Of a DNA stretch of 64,000 nt, positions 11,450-22,692 are shown in pieces. The position numbers and the translations under genes were made by a program. The notes under the pieces are model-generated. The model did no database searches. It was not told where the DNA came from and worked only from the letters and a program-made list of their open reading frames with translations. The DNA is from Hofstenia miamia (taxonomy: Eukaryota; Xenacoelomorpha; Acoela; Hofsteniidae): assembly GCA_900660155.1 (NCBI GenBank), contig CABFPE010000034.1, positions 154,320 to 218,319 on the forward strand, given 5' to 3'. Each line of letters starts with the position of its first letter. The first letter of the stretch is position 1.

Positions 11450-13642
11450 TATTCCCAAATAGTTATAATGCTAAGTTTAAATGAAATCCCAAATAACTAT
11501 ATTCCTAAAACTTCTGTACCAAAATTGAAAAACACAGATAATATCAAATTAAGACAATTAAATTTTAAATTACAATTTGTTTCTATTCTAACAATATTTT
11601 ATCATACAGTAATATTCAGACAGCAGTATATTTTTGAAAAACTTCCAAGCAAATTTGAACGTCCTGCTTGAACTTGGAATGAAAATACTTGCAGTTGTGT
11701 CCACTAACATCATGTAGAATCGTGGGGGAGCTCTGGCTAATCTAGAGGTACTGGGAAACTCAAGAGTTAAGATCAAAGGTTGCAAAGTTTACCATAGCAG
11801 AGAGTGACTGACATTCCAACAAAAGAGAGAAACATTGGTGGTTCACCAATTTGCCTAATAAATACGGAAATTCTATAAAGAACTCCAGCAGTGACCAATT
11901 CACATGGCATCGCACTGAAGCCATATCCATGAAGGCATCCTTACTCACCAAACTGCTAATTGTGTGTCTCTAGTTGTAATTTCTAGCTCAGTAAACAATT
12001 TATCTCAGAGTTCTGTTATCTCAGCTCATGTAAATAAATAACAAACAAAAGGCACATAATTGCTGTGCATTCTCATTCACCAATGGCATAGTATATTTGC
12101 AGTGTGTAAGTTTATGTGCATGTACAAATCAATTGAATAAAAGTTGTTATTCCCTACATGTAATCATAACCTAAAGTGACCACAATTCAGGCTGTCACTG
12201 TTAAGGAGCTATTTGGCACCCCAGACCCAGTGCAGTTTCCTCCTGAATTGTCACCAGATCTTAAGCAATAGTTATCATAACCAAATCTTTGATGATAAAT
12301 CTAAAGGGGGTTACTAGATAATAAAAGCAAAAAAGATCAAATGCAGTTGAGGAAGACAAATTTATTGTGCACTTTGCCACAGTAGTCTCAGATATTTATT
12401 ACAAAAATTGTAAATTATTACCTAGATACTGTTTACAGTTTCAAACACAATTTCCCTCACAAAGTTAAAACAAGCAAGCACACTTACTTTGAACTGAGGG
12501 GACAAATAATACTTCTATTGAATAACTACACTAAAAAATGTGTACAAATTAAATTAAGGAAATTGATACAAATTGTTAGCATCTAATCATTAATATATTA
12601 TTTATGTGAAAATTAGATTTTTAACATTCTCATTTTTGGAACTTTTATTCTTTGGCATTGTATTTCTGTGTTCTCAGCCTTTTTTTCCTTTGGAATTTTC
12701 ATTATTTGTGATTTAAATTTTTGGCATTATGTTTCTTTAGGATTGGGCTTGAAATACAATAAAAGACATTGATTTTTAAATATCATAATTTACACATGAT
12801 AAAATAACTTCAGCTTATAATTCATAACAATATTTTGCAATGGGGGATTTTCACTAAAATTTAAATTTAAATATTTTTAGTCAAAAATATTAAATTTAGT
12901 TTAATTTGCTAAAATTTGCAGAAATTAAGAGTTTTGTGATCATAAATGTAGTGACATAATCCAACAAGAAAGAGACAGTAAATTTCTACAAAATTTAGCA
13001 AATATTTTTTAATAGTTGCTGTATTTTTATAGAATTTAAACTAAATTAATTATCTTAGCAAATTCATCACGTTTGTCAAATGTTGACATTATTAACAAAA
13101 AATCTCAGTGCTAGCATAAAATATTAAAGCTATTTGATTGTTAATAAGAACAATAATTTTAGGCATTAAATTTTTGTTTAGTAAAACTATTGATTTCAAA
13201 CACTTTGACTGACACCATTTTCGAGTACTCAGAATGCTTACAAAACTCAGAACTATTATAAAATATATTTTTATTTACACTAAAAATCTAAATTAGAAAA
13301 AATTCAATCAAACTGATGAATTTCTTGAAAAAAATTTTTTCAACTTAAATTGTAATAATGAAACCTCCTACTCAGCCTGAAAGCCCTACTTGCACTTAGT
13401 ATTTCTATGGGTGAAGTATACATTAATAATATACTTTGGATTGGAAGGTTTGAGAGACATTTCTAAAGGTTGAAATTTTAAAAGATGAAAAAGACCAATC
13501 TATATTCGCCAAATGTTAAATTAGGCCGACGAATCGGTCGACGAAAATGCTAACATATTCGGCTCGATTAATCGAACGATTCGACTTCTAGTACAAAATT
13601 GAATTGATGAACTGCTATTGGATGTGCTCGGGAAGATACAAC
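11450..13642. other. AT-rich non-coding region
   Basis: Two adjacent minus-strand frames at 11588-11951 are short and unrecognised. At about 13527-13595 there is a short, imperfect inverted motif built on gacgaatcgg and cgattcg, probably the scrap of a MITE end. I see nothing else. Confidence 0.45.
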
Positions 13643-13818
13643 AAGTTCGTAAAATATATGTTCGTAATGAAAAAAATTTAAGTTCGTATTTTATAAGTTC
13701 GTAAACATGTTCGTAAACTATAAGTTCGTATTATTAAAGTTCTTATAATAGTTCGTAAGTTATAAGTTCGTATTATTTAATTTAATATATTAGTTCGTAA
13801 AATATAAGTTCGTATATA
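13643..13818. repeat. Irregular tandem array of GTTCGTA motif
   Basis: About eleven copies of (a)agttcgta, with one gttctta variant, separated by 6-20 bp of AT-rich spacer. The array is embedded in otherwise featureless DNA. Confidence 0.75.
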
Positions 13819-13928
13819 TATATTTTGTATATATTAATATTTTATGACGTTTTAAATCAGATAAAAAATGACGTAATAATTCTTTAATGGAAGAAATTTG
13901 AAGTTCCCGAAAAAATTCTCACCTCTGT

Positions 13929-14266
13929 GTGTATCAATCTTTTTTATATATTAAGGATTATGTTAAAGATAACGTAATATATTATAATTGTCAAATGCTT
14001 CGGAGTTGCAGAGAGCGTGCTAAAAGCTGCCAGAGCATTTTAACGTTATTGGAAATGCACAGGTGCATAAATTTTACATTAAACTATCTAATAAATTACA
14101 TAATAAAAATAGTGTATGGCAAATTAAGTTTAGTCATGGCCAACAAGTTGAAGAAATCGAAATACTAAAGTTAAAGAGTACGCTAAAGAGGCGAGCTGAA
14201 ACTGAAAGTTCAATTCTTAGGGAGATTTTCGATTCCTCTACTAATCAATCAAGCGTTGGTGAATGA
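13929..14266 (+). pseudogene. FLYWCH-type zinc finger fragment, MULE-transposon-like
   Basis: Two overlapping frames together resemble the FLYWCH zinc-finger plus linker seen in Mutator-like transposon proteins. Visible are an aromatic start (YIKDYVKDNVIYYNC), then R-S-C-R-E-R, and in the next frame a His-containing segment followed by a basic helix (KLKSTLKRRAETESS, then ILREIF), which matches the usual 'lrsrlrrRAe-t...i' linker. The match needs a frame change near 14060, so the piece is broken. It ends at a stop at 14266 with no transposase core downstream before the (TA)n and assembly gap. Assignment is by pattern, not search. Confidence 0.5.
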
Positions 14267-14367
14267 ATTTTGTTCCACCCATGTTATTTCAATTAGTAAC
14301 AATTTTGAAAGTTTGCTTTGGTCGTCTTGTGCCTATTTTTTACTCTGAGTACAAAACACTACTAAGC

Positions 14368-14369
<2 letters not shown>

Positions 14370-14401
<32 letters not shown>

Positions 14402-14539
14402 NNNNNNNNNNNNNNNNNNNNNNNNNNNNNNNNNNNNNNNNNNNNNNNNNNNNNNNNNNNNNNNNNNNNNNNNNNNNNNNNNNNNNNNNNNNNNNNNNNN
14501 NNNNNNNNNNNNNNNNNNNNNNNNNNNNNNNNNNNNNNN
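14370..14539. other. (TA)n tract running into a 138-bp assembly gap
   Basis: TA repeats at 14370-14401 lead into Ns at 14402-14539. The gap is most likely an unresolved longer TA array. Confidence 0.9.
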
Positions 14540-14789
14540 ATATATCGATCCTAGCGTGTATCTTTGAGGAACTTTGTTATGGTTCTTCATTGATTTATGC
14601 TTTGGTTTAAATATATAACATTGAAAGGTAAGCTTTGTTATTGATTATCCAGTATTAACAGATACAATTAGCATACATGAAATCAACCGCAATTGAATTG
14701 ATTTGCCAATTAATTAAAATCTTCAGTACTAGAATTGATATGCGAAAATACAATTCTAAATATAAACCAATATAAATTATTGCTATTTT

Positions 14790-14864
14790 GATTCGGTGGG
14801 ATTTGAACCCACAATCTTCTGTACATGAGTACAATACAGATGTGTTTATTTTACACCACGAATC
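14790..14864 (-). tRNA. tRNA-like sequence, probably pseudogene or SINE-derived
   Basis: On the minus strand the 75-nt segment has a 6-bp acceptor helix (gattcg with cgaatc), a D-like hairpin (gtgt/acac) and a canonical T arm (gtggg-ttcaaat-cccac) with a B-box-like core. The D arm lacks a normal A box. The central arm gives either an 11-nt loop or a perfect tgtac/gtaca stem with a 4-nt loop, so no standard anticodon loop forms. No CCA is encoded. I read it as a degenerate or tRNA-derived element rather than a working gene. Confidence 0.35.
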
Positions 14865-16440
14865 AAAATTTAGATATTATGCAAACCCCAGAAAGTTTCC
14901 ACAAAGGCAACGTTATTCATCACAATGCGAGTTTTTATCGTATAGATTTATCGATTTAAAAACGAACTGCGTTAAATACATTCCTGTTTATCGCAGATTT
15001 TTAAAAAATAAGAGTGTATTATTTTGTCGTCCTCAGCCGTTATTACTACAAACATTATATTACGTTGCTAGTGATGAAGACTACTTAGTTTTAGCTATTG
15101 TTGAATAGTTATTTTATAAATACAATTCCGTAAAGCTAGAGTGACTAAGTATATATATATATATTATATCAAGTGATAATTCAAACAAATATTTTGGGAC
15201 AAACTTTTTGAGACAAAAACGCTATAAAACGGCTTAGACAAATTATTTTTAATTTGAGACAAAATGCATTCCCGATGTGCTCGAATGTTTTGATTCGAGT
15301 AATACTTTGAGACAAAAAAATATTTAGCCGTTATTTTAATATCAACAATGTAATCACACTAAGAGCAAATAAGTTTAAAAAATGTCCTAATTGAGTAAAT
15401 TTAAAAGCAATCACTGGTGTACATTAGCATACTGTTCAGGTTTGAGTGAATTACATTTTTAAAAGTCTAATTTTTGGAAATTAATTGAAGCAGATGAAAT
15501 TTTCAATTCATTGGGAACGCTTCATTAATTCCTGAAGTAGATTATAGACGAGCTATCTCTAGAATATTTTAACACGAGTTTATAAGCAGTACATATTTGT
15601 TCGACGTTCAAAATCAATAATGTATTGCTTTTCATTCATGATCTTAGATCTAATCTATTTTATCTGTTTTATTGAATTTTTTGTTACAGGTACATGAATT
15701 TAATTATGTTTACTACATGTCTCACCTAAATGCATGCACTAATATACGATAAAAAACAAAAAATTCAATAACATGTAAAAAAGCTTAAAAAATAATATAT
15801 ATAGACCGATAACTTTGCAGAATTAAACAAATTCGTAACACGCGGTATATATTTAAGGAGTTTAACACAGAAAACTTGAAATTCATAAAAAATAATTAAC
15901 TATTATGAATAAATGACACGCTATTCCAGCAAATATACAAATTTTTAGTGTAAATCGAGTCCTTGAGATTTTTAAATAAATCAGAACTTTTATATTTTAC
16001 AACCGCTTCACATTTTCAGAGTATTTGTTTTTCCGATTTATATTTATTTCCACATTTTATTTACCGTTTAGAAAAACCGAAATTATAGCTAACTTGACCG
16101 CCTTGCATAAATTAATGTAAAAATGTTACACATTCCGCTAATATTGTTGTAAATATATTTTGTATAGTGCAGCTGTACAGTATCAGCTGGGTGCAATTAC
16201 CACAGGCCTATCGATATTCAATTATTAATGAAAATTCAATTAAATTTGTAACGTATAGAATTATATAATTCATACTTATATTGAACATGTTATATGGCCC
16301 TCAACATAGGGCGTTCTATAATTGAAGCATGTTGTTCAAAAACCCATGATGTGCAAATTGAATCAAAACGAGTATCGGTTAACTGATTCTTGATAAAGCT
16401 ATTCAAACAAAAGCATTGCATTAAATAATGTGGGCATTCC
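14865..16440. other. Non-coding stretch
   Basis: AT-rich. It contains four spaced copies of 'gagacaaaa' between about 15205 and 15320, and a (TA)n tract at about 15150-15166. A 106-codon frame at 14788-15108 overlaps the tRNA-like sequence and is not supported. Confidence 0.45.
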
Positions 16441-16692
16441 ACATATCGTCACCCTAATAAAATAATTGCCTAAGTCAATTTTTTAGGTTTTGAGAAAAAT
16501 GAGAAAAACAAGTTTTTTAAACAAATCAGGATGAGCCAAAGTTAAAGTTGTTAGTTTACAAAAATATGTTTGTTATATATTTGTTATCATTAAAGCAGTA
16601 AAAAATGTTTTGAGGGTGTGATTTTTTACTTAGGTATTATTCAAATGTTCTTTGGAGGACTAAGGCAATTATTTTATTAGGGCGACGATATG
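16441..16692. mobile_element. MITE-like element (252 bp) with about 35-bp inverted ends
   Basis: The left end begins acatatcgtcaccctaataa and the complement of the right end begins acatatcgtcgccctaataa. The match continues through aaataattgcc, then diverges slightly. The interior is non-coding. I see no clear target duplication, so the superfamily is open. Confidence 0.65.
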
Positions 16693-16751
16693 TACAAGAG
16701 GCCACGAATAAGATTTTAATGTATGTATATAAGGATAAATATATATATATA

Positions 16752-16769
16752 TAACCCTAACCCTAACCC
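16752..16769. repeat. Short interstitial TTAGGG-type tract
   Basis: Three CCCTAA units in a row directly after a (TA)n tract and two bases before the duplicated block at 16771. Too short to mean a chromosome end. Confidence 0.6.
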
Positions 16770-16770
16770 A

Positions 16771-17074
16771 ATCTACGAAGTTTTAAAAACATTAATTAGT
16801 CTATTTCGACAATGAGCATCTGCACGAAATTAAGTAGTTTTTTAAGAAAAACTACATAAATTGCTGAAAAATTTACTAAAGAAGTAGCTGGTAACTTAAG
16901 TCCTCCTCTTGATAGTTCTTGAATGTATTTTTCTTTATCGGGAAAATCGGAAATTTAAAGGTAATGAATCCACAGACATAAATCAAAGTCTGCTGTTCAT
17001 TATCTGATAATATATTTACGTCGCAGTCATCAAGGATTTGAAGTTCGTCAGCAGAAACTGGCAAATTGCAGAGA
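16771..17074. repeat. Direct duplication, unit 1 (304 bp)
   Basis: Near-identical to 17171-17474, with a 400-bp period. The near-identity suggests a recent duplication or an assembly duplication. Confidence 0.85.
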
Positions 17075-17880
17075 ATACGCAAACATGAATTAAGCAAATG
17101 TGTAAAAATCACACCAGTTACAGATACATTTCTACCATTTCGATAAACAATTTTAATGACCACAAAAGATATCCACGAAGTTTTAAAAACATTAATTAGT
17201 CTATTTCGACAATGAGCATCTGCACGAAATTAAGTAGTTTTTTAAGAAAAACTACATAAATTGCTGAAAAATTTACTAAAGAAGTAGCTGGTAACTTAAG
17301 TCCTCCTCTTGATAGTTCTTGAATGTATTTTTCTTTATCGGGAAAATCGGAAATTTAAAGGTAATGAATCCACAGACATAAATCAAAGTCTGCTGTTCAT
17401 TATCTGATAATATATTTACGTCGCAGTCATCAAGGATTTGAAGTTCGTCAGCAGAAACTGGCAAATTGCAGAGATCACGAATGTACAGTTGATACAAAGT
17501 TCAAGTCTTCAATAGCAAAATTTGCAAAGCAAACTTCGTCAAATCCATTCTGGTAGTGACGAACATTACAAATGAGTAACTTATTGCCAGTAATTCTTTG
17601 GAATAGTAAACGATACTCTGGCAGAGGTCCATTTCAGTTTTTTGAAATAATGTGAAAGGTATCTTCACAGTATATAATGCATTCATTTGGAAAGTGATCA
17701 GACAGAGCAATCCCGAAATCATAGTGAGGTAAGCGATTTATTTTCTTCATCGAGTAGTGGTTGCGTCTTTCCATGGCAGGTGCAAGGATACAAGGCTTTG
17801 TAAAACTGCACGTTGGTGCGCACAATGAAGAGACGCAATTGAAGGCTGTAGGTGTGTTTAGTGGTACCTAAATTTGAACG
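16870..17880 (-). pseudogene. Broken transposase-like coding fragment, partly duplicated
   Basis: Minus-strand frames carry a protein-like stretch. 17634-17825 encodes a segment with CAPTCSFTKPC and a region ending in ECIIYCEDTFHI; 17501-17722 continues in another frame; the terminal part (NLPVSADELQILDDCDVN, then EQQTLIYVCGF) occurs twice because of the 304-bp duplication. The '-E-x-x-x-L-x-Y-V-x-G-[FY]-I' pattern is found near the C-terminus of P-element/THAP9-like and some other DDE transposases. That family assignment is a guess. The frames are interrupted, so this is a relic. Confidence 0.35.
17171..17474. repeat. Direct duplication, unit 2 (304 bp)
   Basis: Second copy of 16771-17074. 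Beyond base 17474 the two copies diverge abruptly. Confidence 0.85.
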
Positions 17881-19854
17881 TTTTAATTAGGACTGGTGCT
17901 TGAAATCAATCTATTTTGATTCTGTGCAATAAGTATTAAGACAATTACACAATAACAAGTGACCTAGTCATCGCATTAATTCATTGATTTACAGTATTAA
18001 ACATGCATAGAATATCACAAAACATTTAAAAAATTCAGTGAGCATATGTTGAGAAGGCTACTCTGCATTTGATGATTCGTTTGAAAATTCACATTAAGCT
18101 GATAATAAAATTAACATTTTTTTGAGATTGAAATTAGCGCTTGCAGACATAATTTTTTAAACCTGGCAAAATATTCTAAATTCTAGAGTATTCATTATTA
18201 TTATTATTATTATTACCTTTTATCTCCATCCACTTTCTTTCATTTTCATATTTTCTGGCCAATGCAGACCACAAATTACTGTGTTTCTGTTAATTTTAAC
18301 TGAACCAGCTTTGTTCGGCAACCTGCGAAGTCACTTTTTTTGTTGAGCACTCTTTTTTGGAAAACGAAATAGTGAAACTCGTTCTATATTATCATTATAG
18401 CCAGAGCGACAGTTGTACACGCAACATCTCCGTGTCATACTTACAAGTAAACTGCTTATTTGCACTCAATGAAGTATTATTGAGCAGTGCATTGTATTGA
18501 AAATTTCATTAAATATTCTCTATATTTATACACAAAAACTTCCTCAATAACTCAATAAATTGTGTACTCAACAAAACATATATTAATAGTTATAATAATA
18601 CGAGTAAAACACATTGAATAATCGAATTTAATATATTTATATAATTAACACAATGTATTTGGAAATTTCACCTAAAGGTAAGGACTTGATTTACACTAAA
18701 AATGTTACCACGTGCTACGAATTTGGTAAACTATGCAAATTTATCGGTCTATATCTATTATTTTTTTAAATTTGTACGTTTTTATCGTTTTTACCCTATA
18801 TTAGTGTTTATTTTGGCTGCGTGTTCCGCGTGCACTATATTCTATACCTTCGCTGAAAGCATTTCTAAAATATGTCATGATTCACAGTTTTTAGCCAGTA
18901 TTGATTAGCTCTTTTGCAATAGCAGTCTCATACTCAAAATGCTATGCTGTGTCCCAAAACACCCCTTTCCCATCAGTTGCGAGTCTACACTCTATACAGT
19001 AGGCGTGTTGTAGCCCACTCACATTGAAATTCTTGTATCAACGCCTCGAGTAGGCAACATATTATTTTCAAGAAGTCTCAAATCTTAAGGCATGCAATGC
19101 TTTTCCCAAAACTCCCCTTCCTCTCTATCATCACAAGGTGGAGAGAAAGTGAAATGTTATAATTTCGTAAATATTCGAGATGAAAATTCTGTTGTTAAAC
19201 GTCTTGTTTTGAACAACTGAGAAGGAAGCAGCCACGTCAGTGTTTCCATTTTACTTTCATTACTTTTTCATTTCAAATTTTTGTTAATTGTCAATTTTTA
19301 ATGGGCTATCGCTCAGCCAATGCTTAGATCCTAGACTCGTTTCTGCTTCCTCTACGCATAAGATACGAAACTATTAATCTATTAATTTTTGTAGCCACCG
19401 TTACTACTTGGCATCTATTAAGTAGTTTTGAATTTCATTTACTATCAAAGCCGAAAATTCAACATTTTTCTAATTCATTAATTTATTTATGTTAATATGT
19501 AACAGTTACACCAACTACATGTTTTGCACTTAATCTATTGATATCATTTTTATATGGGAGAGAAATCCTTTTATTTAGAAGATACAAAGGCTATTTAAGT
19601 ACAAGTTATGAACGAAATAGGCTAATTTTTCTGATTGAAAAACGCTTAAGGTTTATGAAATATGTTCCATAGTCTACTTCAACAGAAAATCCAAATACTT
19701 CTATTACCTCGGTCATAAACATTGTGATAAACGTTATTGATAATTAATGGTGGATAACAAAGGCAGAAGCACATTAACCGAATCTCGAAGCGATTGAGCA
19801 TTCAAAAAACTTTCCTTAATCTATTTTTGTCACATTCCCATTTAGACTGACTTA
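17881..19854. other. Non-coding stretch
   Basis: No gene recognised. It contains an (ATT)n microsatellite at about 18194-18218. The 68-codon frame at 18702-18908 is unsupported. Confidence 0.45.
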
Positions 19855-20035
19855 AGAAGTAACACGCAATTTAGCCTTTCTAATCTCTGTATCAAAAGAC
19901 TCATTCCAATGCAGCCTGGGATCTAATAAAGCTCCAAGATTTTTGATCGCCCTGTACAAATGGGATGTCGTCAATGAAAACGTGTATAGGAGGCGTATGG
20001 TAGCTTTGTTCGAATCCTCCCTATAAAATGAGTGC
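19855..20035 (-). pseudogene. LINE reverse-transcriptase scrap
   Basis: The minus strand reads IKNLGALLDPRLHWNESFD followed by a basic helix. This is the hallmark 'K-x-L-G-x-x-x-D-x-x-L-x-W' segment just after the palm domain of jockey/CR1-type reverse transcriptases. An adjacent frame reads VFIDDIPFVQG. Only about 60 codons remain, with a frame change. Confidence 0.45.
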
Positions 20036-20328
20036 TGTCTATATTACGGCTATGTGCCTCTTGCAGCTTAAGGAACTTTAAATGTATGGAATTTTAATAA
20101 TTGTGTCTTTTGTAAAAGCAATTTTTCTACATCCACATTGCAATTATATCGAATGTCAATTTCAAAATATTTGAGCTGTATAGTACACCTTGTAATTAAG
20201 TTTTTTCTTTCATTTTTATTATGGAAGGCCGTAAAACTACGTCCTGATCAAGAATTTTTCCAGCAAGTTCCTTTATTTAATCTCAAAATTGCCACAGTTG
20301 CAATGTCTGGTGTAAAATGTCGTATCAG

Positions 20329-22054
20329 TTGGGGTGTTTCCCGTACGGGCACGGGCATTAAAGTACGGGCATCGGGCATATATATATACAGGCAACGGGA
20401 ACCTTTGTTATTAAAAATATGCTGAAAAATGAATTATATCACTAGTTCAAAATCTTGACAAAACTCATTGTAAAAATCCTGCTTGTCTTGATTCAATTCA
20501 AATTTTGCAAATTCAATAAACTGATAACAGTGGTTGTATCTAATGTATAATAATCTATCTACAATATCGTCACTCAAACTAGCCCTCATTGGATTCACTG
20601 GTTGCAATTTTGTTTTTTGGGGAGAACAGCGCTGTCTCCGTGAAAAACGGGACCAGCAAAAATTCCTCAAATCCAGGAATTCCTAACGCGTCTAACCATT
20701 TCATTATTCTTGTCACTGTATCTTTTGAAAACTCAAACTCATTGGAAATAAAGAAGTTCAGAGCAACAATATCATTCATAAGCCAATTTCTACGATTTTG
20801 AGCTACTGCTACCACTCCGTCCAATCCTTTAGAGGACGACCTAGCTATGGCATTTTCGAATGAATTTCAGGCCACGCGCTTCCGTCACTTTGACATAAAT
20901 TCAGAACTCGAATAAATGGTTGTATTGCAACCACAACTGAATTGACACATGTTAATTCTGTACCCTCCGTACCAGCTTCTGATAAATGTTTTTGTAAATC
21001 CAAAAACTAATCATAAACACTATTCCATCTAGTTTCACAATACCTTCGGATAACTCTTTTGTTATTATATTCCAGCAAAATTTGAAATCCCGATTTTAAA
21101 AATTCAACTGATTTTAACATATCTTTGATAACCAAATTTAAGACATGAGGAGAGCATCTCAGAAGCAAAACATGTGAATTTTTTCCAAAAATATTCTCTG
21201 CGCCCTTTATCATTGAAGGAGCATTGTCGGTAACACAGGCAATAGGTAAAATATTATTTCTTTGAGTTCGTCAATGGCTAACTGAATACATGTTTCAATG
21301 CATTACGAGTTTGTGCCACTCATTACAAAACTTTGCAGGTAAACTGGTTTTTCGTTGTTTGCCCCGACATTCAACATAAGAATTGTCACATGATGATGAG
21401 TTGTTACTGGATTTTTTCACCCATCCAGTGCTAAGGTAATCCATTTATTTTTGAAGTGTTCAAAAACTGTAGCCTTCAATCTTCAGCTATTGAGAAAATT
21501 TGCTGGCCTACCTCTCTCCGACTTATAGTTGGTAAATTGAATTCAGAAGAAATAACTGGGTCTTCGAAAAACTTTAATAGCAATACGTGTTTACTGCGCG
21601 CTAAAGTAAGAATACACTTGGTTTTCTGGGGTTATTCTATTTTTTGTTTTTTTCGTAACAGTAACGTGTCCAAGATCGGTAAGAGTTGACTGTGAATCAT
21701 CAGATAGACCAGCATTTGGTTTGGCTCTATAAGATTTTGGGTTTTTTGTTGATAACTGCCGACGTAGACTATTCGTAATACTTTTTTGTTGTTCGTAGCT
21801 AAAAGTTGTTTTACAAATCTTGCAATTTGCTTTTCCACTAGAAATTGATGTAGTGCTGTAAAAAATTTTCGTATGTAGATTTGCTAATAATGCGTTTGAT
21901 AAGCGAGTCCTCCTCCGACGCAGTAGCCATGCCAAAACTGAATGTTCGGCGGAAAATTGATATAATTTGGTATCAATTGTTTGCTCAAATTTCATTGGTC
22001 CCTCGTAAATACTATTCAATACTGTTCAACATAATGGCATGGGCCAAACCCTAG
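20329..22054 (-). mobile_element. hAT transposon, complete ends, decayed transposase (hAT-1)
   Basis: 1,726 bp flanked by 8-mers cgtatcag (20321-20328) and cgtatcaa (22055-22062), 7 of 8 identical. Ends are ttggggtgtttccc and, on the complement of the right side, ctagggtttggccc. Several tacgggca-type subterminal repeats lie at 20343-20390. On the minus strand, a BED-like finger region (CKICKTTFSYEQ, about 21790-21835) is followed by the hAT core around 21010-21210 (HVLNLVIKDMLKSVEFL, then YCETRWNSVYD) and a C-terminal part at 20434-20824. The frames are disrupted between these blocks, so the enzyme is dead. The same family forms the larger element in PHKG intron 2. Confidence 0.8.
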
Positions 22055-22292
22055 CGTATCAAGCTTGCTATTGTACTAAGCATAATACCGTCTCAAATTT
22101 ATTATAATCACTTTCAAAGCGCGAGGTTTCACATCGATTAATTTAGATTTTTTCTCCTTGATTTTTGTAATACTCATAAAAAACTACACGTTTTTTTGAT
22201 CCGAATACAATATTTGTGAACAATTTTGAATGCAATTCAAACTGTTAACTAATTAAGTTATTGCATTGAACTTAGTTTGCTTTAGTATTATC
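22055..22292 (+). promoter_or_regulatory. Short 5' flank of the PHKG coding start
   Basis: Only 238 bp lie between the hAT-1 end and the PHKG ATG. A pyrimidine-containing 'tttgctttag' ends 10 bp before the ATG (acceptor-like, about 22283), so the start codon may lie in an exon preceded by a 5'-UTR intron or a trans-splice site. No TATA box is obvious. Confidence 0.3.
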
Positions 22293-22637
22293 ATGGTAGG
22301 CACGGAGCCAGATTTGCCTGATTGTAGTGAAGCCGAGGAATTCTATGCAAAATACGAACCTCGAGGTGTATTGGGCAGAGGTCTTGTCAGTGTTGTACGA
22401 AGATGTGTTGAAAGAAAGAGCGGCAATCCTTATGCTGTAAAAATTATTGACATTAGTGCTGCTAGCCCAGAAGCAGCTCGTGTTCAAGAAGAAACAAGAA
22501 GAGAAGTAGAAATTCTTCGTACGCTCAGTGGGCATCCTGGAGTTATTTTCCTACATGATGCATTTGAAAGTAGTACACTAATATTTTTAGTTTTGGAATT
22601 ATGCCCAAATGGGGAATTATTCGATTATTTAACCCAG
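22293..22637 (+). CDS. PHKG: PHKG exon 1: N-lobe of kinase domain
   Basis: Encodes residues 1-115. The ATG at 22293 gives MVGTEPDLPDCSEAEEFYAK, matching the family's usual N-terminus (acidic leader then EFYAKY). The glycine loop is G-R-G-L-V-S (28-33), the ATP-binding lysine is K50 in YAVKIID, and the helix-C glutamate is E71. The hinge region LVLELCPNGELFDYL (99-113) is typical of CaMK-group kinases. The exon ends at CAG with the donor gttaat. An in-frame TTG-started extension to 22266 exists but family alignment favours 22293. Confidence 0.93.
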
Positions 22638-22653
22638 GTTAATATTGAAACTG

Positions 22654-22654
<1 letters not shown>

Positions 22655-22690
<36 letters not shown>
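22655..22690. repeat. (TA)n microsatellite in PHKG intron 1
   Basis: Begins 18 bp after the exon 1 donor site, so an expanded or variable TA tract sits right next to a splice donor. Confidence 0.9.

Positions 22691-22692
<2 letters not shown>

Noticed and set aside
14788-15108. 106-codon + strand frame
   Set aside because: Begins inside the tRNA-like sequence and has no recognisable motif.
16752-16769. Telomere or subtelomere
   Set aside because: Only three CCCTAA units, flanked by ordinary sequence on both sides; an interstitial tract.
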